A stretch of 64,000 nucleotides of DNA from Dichotomocladium elegans (Eukaryota; Mucoromycota; Mucoromycetes; Mucorales; Lichtheimiaceae). The position numbers and the translations under genes were made by a program. Shown here in pieces: positions 58,781 to 64,000 of the stretch. Numbering within the stretch: the first letter of the stretch is position 1; the number at the start of each line of letters is the position of its first letter. The notes beneath the pieces were generated by a model, which was not told where the DNA came from, did no database searches, and worked only from the letters and a program-made list of their open reading frames with translations. The stretch is taken from NCBI GenBank assembly GCA_025716815.1, contig JAIXMN010000042.1, positions 62,001 through 126,000 of the forward strand, written 5' to 3'.

Positions 58781-60176
58781 TCAGATGGCACATCGTCATC
58801 ATTTGTTCAGATGAAATTTCCATCGCAGAGATACTCTGCAGCCGGCTGTGATATCGCGCGCAAGTTGTACGATCTACAAAGTCTGGCAGTGGAGAACCTC
58901 CGTGGTGATACCAAGCAGATGCCGATCGAGACATCGATATACGAGATTATGTATGTAGGGCAAAAGGGGACTCATTTCATGCAAGCTAACAACGGGATGT
59001 AGAGCTATACAGAATATTCTGCTGCTGAAGCCAGATCAACACAACGACGCAATGATTGAGATCTTTGGAGCGGAGACTCTGGACCAACTGCACAAGGAGC
59101 GGACGCATGCATGGCTCGATGACTGCCCACCGTTCGCCAATGAGGAGTTTAACACCCTGTCCAGAATCGTCAACGTATGTTCTCTTTTCCAGGTCATAGC
59201 ACTAGATCAATTGGCAATAGAGTAGCTGATACGTGGTCTTTTTAGAATTACCAAGAAGGCACATCCAACCTGAAAGAGACCGCCGCTGCTTTGCTGAATA
59301 TGACGCTGACAATGGACAAGGTCAAGACTGCCGTAGTTGATGCTGTTCGAAGGCTGTAAGTGTGTGAAGTTATATTTAAAGCAGAATGACTGACGATCCA
59401 TGCAATAATAGGATCGAGAAGCTCCCACTCAAGGCGCCACTGGATCTGCTAACCAGCGAAACAGAGCTTTGGAGCAAATACGCCGATCCAGTATTGGACT
59501 CACTGCTGAGCAGCCCAGAGGAACGAGTTCATCTCAGATGGTATAACAGCACTCAATTGTCTATGTTGTTTATTAGTGTTGCTGATGCCTCTTTTCATTT
59601 ATAGGACAAATCTCAAATGCAACGATGACGATGCAGAGCGGCCTGACGGCATAATCTCAGTGATGAACCAGTCGCGTTGGGGGAGGAACTACGGTCATGG
59701 TGAGGTTAAGGTTGCCGAACCGACCGACAATGTGCACGCCCTCTCCTGGGATCTTTGCAGGCTCGCATTTTTCAACAAGGCCCAGATCAATGATGCCAAT
59801 ACACGGTCAGCTTTCGCCTTCCAAGTCAAAGGTAATACTTTAGTAGGAAGCAAAAAGTCATTTCTAACTCTGGAAAATAGGACCGAGCATCAGGGCCTAC
59901 ATCACTGAGCTTGTTTCGGACGGCGTGTACCTGATGTGTGAGATTGCCGATTTCCAGATCCCTCTTTCTGTCGAGTGCCTTGACATAATGGTCACCCGCA
60001 AGTCTCTTCGCACCTTGTCGCAAATTGCATTTGCATTTGACAAGGTCATCAGCGAGCTGCCCGACATAACCGAGGAGTTCAATCGGAGCAAGCGGTCTGG
60101 ACCTACGCTCGTTCAGCTTGAGGAGCTCATCTCACAGAAGCGCAATCGTACCCTGCCTACCACACTTCGCTTCTAA
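58134..60176 (+). CDS. 525-aa protein of a Mucorales multicopy family with a PD-(D/E)XK-like motif
   Basis: Nine exons: 58134..58340, 58411..58530, 58585..58608, 58658..58950, 59003..59174, 59246..59355, 59412..59540, 59605..59831, 59881..60176; all phases close, so the gene is intact. The N-terminal half holds a basic SKNRKRRK (nuclear-signal-like) and a poly-Ser tract, then a helical region (IQNILLLKPDQHNDAMIEIF, LNMTLTMDKVKTAVVDAV). The most conserved part is ETELWSKYADPVLDSLLSSP, HLRWTN, ERPDGIISVMNQS and NYGHGEVKVAE, then ALSWDLCRLAFFNKAQI and a tail with MVTRKSLRTLSQIAFAFDKV. From memory, Mucorales genomes hold many relatives with an RPDAIIS...GEAK pattern. The Asp...Glu-x-Lys spacing looks like a restriction-endonuclease fold; that is inference. 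The neighbourhood is transposon debris, so it may itself be mobile or amplified. Confidence 0.75.
58668..58780 (+). repeat. AGC trinucleotide repeat (poly-Ser with Asn-Ile-Ile interruptions)
   Basis: Runs of AGC broken by AACATTATC in exon 4 of the 525-aa gene. Because of the reading frame they encode Ser rather than Gln. Confidence 0.9.
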
Positions 60177-60667
60177 GCCCAATAAGAATGAATTTACTTT
60201 GGCTATTTATTCATGATATTGATTATTGTTGAAGAACGTGTCTTTGGCATAACGAACGTGTATGTGCTTACTCTTTTGTAAGTTCGAGGTAGGGGATTTA
60301 TGTGTGAAAAAGATGTGAAAGAGAGTGCGGGTAGCGATTCAATGTATATACGGTAAAATCGTGTTTTTCGGACTTCGGCAACCTCGACAAAAGGCCAATG
60401 TATAAATTGTATGATTCTTTCCAACTCAGTTCAAGAACATTCTGTATACAACGGGGTGCACTACATTTAATGTCACTCGATGCAGGTAGCTTAGTACCAA
60501 TCCAGAATAAGGCATATATCAAAGATGTTCCATATCTAAGTATTTGACGAAATGCTTCTGGGAATGGCGAATCCACCCTCGACAATCTCTGGGGGTGAGT
60601 GTATGTGCTGCTTCTTGAATTCGAATAACAAGGCTATTTTTGCTTGCCAGAGGGGTCTTCCGCAACT

Positions 60668-61408
60668 CACCTTATTTTTGCCCAGAATTCCTCGATCTGA
60701 TTCAAAAATGGTGATTACGGCGGCAAAAACAGAGTTTTGTGGGCATACTTCTTGATCACCCCAAGCACCTCCTTGGTTCTGTGAATAGCAGCATTGTCCA
60801 TTACCGAATACATGTTGATCAGGCCATGTTTGTTCAAGACAGCCGCCACTTGTTCCACAAACAGTACGAAGTGTGATGACGATGTTCCAGGCGGGAGACT
60901 AGATCCCTTTCCGGTGACAACCTTGCGTTTCTTGGAGCAGGTTGGCTGTGGAACTTGCTGCGAGAGAGCGATCAGTCCATATGTTGAGATATAACCGAAG
61001 ATGCTCAAGTTCGCGCCACGACTGGTTGGCACTTCTAAGGCTGTAGACGTTCCTTTCTTCGACCATGCCACTGGACGAACCATGTTCTTCAAAAACCCGC
61101 TCTCATTGATGAAAACACACTTCCGCTGAAAGTCGATCCTGGGGTTGCCGAGGTCCGCAACAAACTGTTGGCGCTTCGCACGGGTGTCTTCCGAATTCCG
61201 TTCGACCACCTGTGGCTTTGAACGCGTGAGGGTGAATGCCAACTTGTCAGTGATGTGGCGACGAGCTGTCATTTCGTCAACGGATAATCCCTCAAACTCG
61301 CTGCGAAGCCCGCTCACTGCGTTCCTGACATAGCATGTTGATGCTGCTCAAGGAAGCTTTCGAGGAAGTGTGAGTCGTCATCGGCTATTTTCCGATTATT
61401 GCCGTTCT
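60668..61408 (-). pseudogene. IS630/Tc1-like DDE transposase remnant (copy B)
   Basis: Same structure as copy A; main open frame 61317..60715. It has the same Asp-to-Asn change (CVFINES) and the same stop in the PPYSP motif, plus a few private substitutions (for example NPRIDFQRK in place of NLRIDFRRK). Confidence 0.85.
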
Positions 61409-61741
61409 GTTTCACCTTAGCCGCAGGATCATACAGTACGTAATCAGGACATAGGGATCGCTACGGCGGGAGAAAGAAACCCCGGATTCAATGGCAACTA
61501 AAAGAAAAAGAGAGACCAATGCGCCCAGGTGCAGGGAAAAAGGAACAGCCGCGGTGAATTGAAGAGTTGCTACGCAGGACGTACAAAGAACATCTTCCAT
61601 TGACACATAACAGCAAGTTAACTAAAAAAAGACTACCGTTTCATGCACGCCTCTCTTGGTTTCCCTTGTTCTTTCGATCTCCTCTTCACCCATGACGCTC
61701 TTCATAGAACAGAAGCAGACAAAGAATGGCAATGACAGTCC

Positions 61742-62302
61742 AGCAATACTGGTCAGCTAGAGACCGGTGTTCTCTTTTCCACGAGATCATCCGTAGATAC
61801 AGCTGCTATTGACATAGCCGATAACGAAGAAATTGTGAACACCATGACCTGCCACATCTGCGGTGAAGACGACCATCCCGACGAGCATGAGAACACTGTC
61901 CCGCCAGACTGGGTACAATGGCATGGAGAGACCTTCCTGTGGATGGATCGTGTGCATCTCGCGGTTGGGGTCGTCTTCGTATCAGGGCTCGGTGTCTTGT
62001 ATGCTATTTTTCTCTTCTTCCTTGACCCCACTTCATCAGAAAACCAGCAAACCGTGCTTCCATGGTTGGCACACTGCGATCAAACAGGCTGCTCATGGTA
62101 TAGCTGCTATATGGCAGATATCGCACTGTGAAACGGCGACACGGCTTTGGGGGGCCTTATCATTCTTGCTGCATTCCTTGTCCTGGTAATCACTGCTTTT
62201 GATATTCCCGGTGCTACCTTTGGCGTCTTGGCTGCAGTAGAGTCTGTTGTCGAGCGAGTTGCTGGTCAAGTCCAGGAATCCATTCTCGACGTAACTCTTT
62301 AG
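61742..62302 (+). pseudogene. Two-span membrane protein ORF interrupted by TGA (copy B)
   Basis: Counterpart of 54,664-55,224, with the TGA at 62129-62131 and the same frame before and after it. The CHICGEDDHPDEHE cluster and both membrane spans are retained with few substitutions. Confidence 0.45.
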
Positions 62303-62785
62303 AAACATACGTAATCCCGAACAGCTGTACATGTATGCATCATACAAGAAAATATAGAAAAACGTAAAGGGCAGGTTTCCGCTCTGCCTCCCCCTGTGCG
62401 CGTACGCATTTCTGACCACGGATGCTGCTATGGCAACGGCAACCACGGAGAGAGCTTGCTCTGTGCGCAACTGTGGCTATGTTCGTTGGAGCCTGCAAGA
62501 AAAAATAAGCTGAAAACTGAAGTGATGTGTATCAGCCAGTGTGTGCAGCACAGGAAGTAAAGAGTACTTAAGAAAATATGTCCCTATGTATATTTAATAC
62601 CCGCATTCGCGTAGCGTACATACGACACGAAATAGTTAAGGAAAGGATACGCATGTCCTTACTTCACGTGACTGATGCGACTTTGGATGGTCTTGAAACG
62701 TCCCTTGCTTCACCGTGCCTCTATTGTGCTTGGGAGCAACGCTACATTAGCCATGGTTTGAGCGGACATGCGTTATGCCGAAAAA

Positions 62786-63450
62786 GGAAAATAAGCCATA
62801 GTGAATGTTGCAAGTATTGCCGAATGGCACCACAACCGACGGTTTATCAGGAATAAACTTTTACGGTGGGTTCCGCTGTTGGTCGTTACGGTTGCAAGCG
62901 AAGCTCTCAATTATAATCTGAGCAACAGGAATCGATGATGGCGAATGTCATGTCTTCTATGGCAAACCGCAGAGGATAGTACACCAGGTCCAACGAAGTA
63001 CTTCTAAATTTCTGATACTTCGGCAGCTTTCTTCGAGTTGACTTGAGTCGCCTCATCTACAGTTTGCCTCCCACAGAGTGCGTCATGAGAAACTGATAAA
63101 CAAGATCTTACCGACCGCAGCGGTACTGGATTTTTACCATCTTCCGGAAGTGCCACTGTCGCTCGCTCTTTCACTCAATGACACCAGCAAGACTACAGCG
63201 CTAGAAGCTGAGCAGATGAGTCTTTTCGTGGTGGTAGTAACATTTTGTTTTCATGCCTCGGATGAGGGCAGCCTCATCCTCTTCTGCACTCATGAAACAA
63301 CCATATACAATCCTTACTAAGCGTAACAGTATCAGTATAAATGATAACGTTTCTCTGTCCATTGCTCTAGTAGGAAAACCGAATAACTAGATCGATTCTT
63401 TGCCCAGTCCATACTCGATTGCATTATTACTCAGATACCCGTCGCTCTTT
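62786..63450. other. Downstream flank of copy B
   Basis: No recognised gene. A plus-strand frame ending at 63318-63320 (VLDFYHLPEVPLSLALSLND...) has a protein-like composition but no start or domain I can name. Confidence 0.35.
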
Positions 63451-63585
63451 TTATTCGTGGGCTAGTTTGGCCTTTTTATGCAGCTTGTCGTCGTCCTGCA
63501 GCCCACGTAAGCTGATATCATAAACGACTTCCTCTATTTTCTTCACGTCGTACTTGATGCTGTCAAATCTACAATTTCGGTCATA
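63451..63585 (-). CDS. Terminal exon of an unrecognised gene
   Basis: The minus-strand frame YDRNCRFDSIKYDVKKIEEV ... DDDKLHKKAKLAHE-stop (stop at 63453..63451) is charged and helix-like, with no codon oddities, and is preceded by splice-acceptor-like AGs. Upstream exon candidates lie within 63,640-63,930 on the same strand (MDEFHIQLEDVLHAYISLVN) but phases could not be matched. The gene may continue beyond the right edge. Confidence 0.35.
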   Translation of the reverse strand, partial: YDRNCRFDSIKYDVKKIEEVVYDISLRGLQDDDKLHKKAKLAHE

Positions 63586-64000
63586 CTTGAGCTCTCAACA
63601 GGATAAATCCACAAATTACGTATTACTCCCGTATTCACCTTTTTCTCAGCGCATCATTCTTCAGGTTTAGAGACAAAAAACCAGCGCTAAGCCTGGCCAA
63701 GAAGGAAGACATCCGTAAAGGTCTCTTGTAATCTCCTGCCGTGACAGCATTGATCGCCAGTCTCGACTAGATACACGCATATACATAATCAGGTAACTCG
63801 ATGAGCTCGTACAATATCGTAAATATAGAAGCCAGCTGTTTCCAATTACCAATTCATTCACTAGAGAAATGTAAGCGTGCAATACATCTTCAAGCTGGAT
63901 ATGGAACTCATCCATGGTATGGTCCAAGTCAACCTTATCTTCATAGAGAGAAATCGTTCAATCAGATTAACATAACATACTACAATGCGATAACTTAAAA

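Larger units (their letters stand above)
59480..62785. repeat. Segmental duplication, copy B (direct repeat)
   Basis: Counterpart of 51,991-55,707, 3.77 kb downstream of its end. It carries the uninterrupted exon 9 of the 525-aa gene and a single AATAAGGCAT where copy A has two, consistent with a 36-bp deletion between short direct repeats. The copies diverge abruptly at GCCGAAAAA (about 62,785). Confidence 0.95.

Overview
The window looks like nuclear DNA of a filamentous fungus, most likely an early-diverging one (Mucoromycota, probably Mucorales). The reasons are many short introns (mostly 45-80 bp), glutamine- and serine-rich regulatory proteins, the mix of conserved eukaryotic genes, a minor-spliceosome protein (U11/U12-65K type), and gene and transposon families I associate with Mucorales. 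The species cannot be named from sequence alone. All gene models were assembled by hand from reading frame, splice signals and intron phase. None is supported by transcripts.

1-41 kb is an ordinary, fairly dense gene block. In order: a partial SOSS-B/NABP single-strand DNA-binding protein (-); an ACBD5-like acyl-CoA-binding membrane protein (-); an Fe(II)/2-oxoglutarate oxygenase (+); an unrecognised Ser-rich protein (+); TFIIIB subunit BDP1 (-); the U11/U12-65K protein RNPC3 (-); NAT9-type acetyltransferase (+); a CS-domain protein (+); a bZIP factor (+); a degenerate mariner-like element; a four-pass membrane protein (+); about 4 kb of gene-poor DNA; a PH-domain polyglutamine protein (+); COX11 (-) divergent from long-form tRNase Z (+); a reticulon (+); a His/Gln-rich unknown (+); a Gpt2/Sct1-type glycerol-3-phosphate acyltransferase (-); and the NuA4 scaffold Eaf1/Vid21 (-), with a long Gln-Ala hexanucleotide repeat. 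Several of these act in RNA and chromatin processes (BDP1, RNPC3, tRNase Z, Eaf1). They are not an operon; the only clear regulatory coupling is the shared COX11/tRNase Z promoter.

41-64 kb is repeat-rich accessory DNA. It holds a 130-bp tandem repeat, a frameshifted remnant of a Mucorales multicopy ORF that may be Fanzor/TnpB-like, mariner-like remnants, a 20-copy 137-bp minisatellite (47.5-50.2 kb) with visible higher-order structure, and two direct copies of a 3.3-3.7 kb segment (51,991-55,707 and 59,480-62,785). Each copy carries the 3' part of a multi-exon gene, a broken IS630/Tc1-like transposase and a membrane-protein ORF interrupted by the same TGA. Only the second copy is joined to a complete gene (58,134-60,176, 525 aa). 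That gene has a PD-(D/E)XK-like motif and is the best candidate here for an undescribed function.

A cross-cutting observation is that five of about 65 intron models use GC-AG ends, all with the donor GCAAGT.
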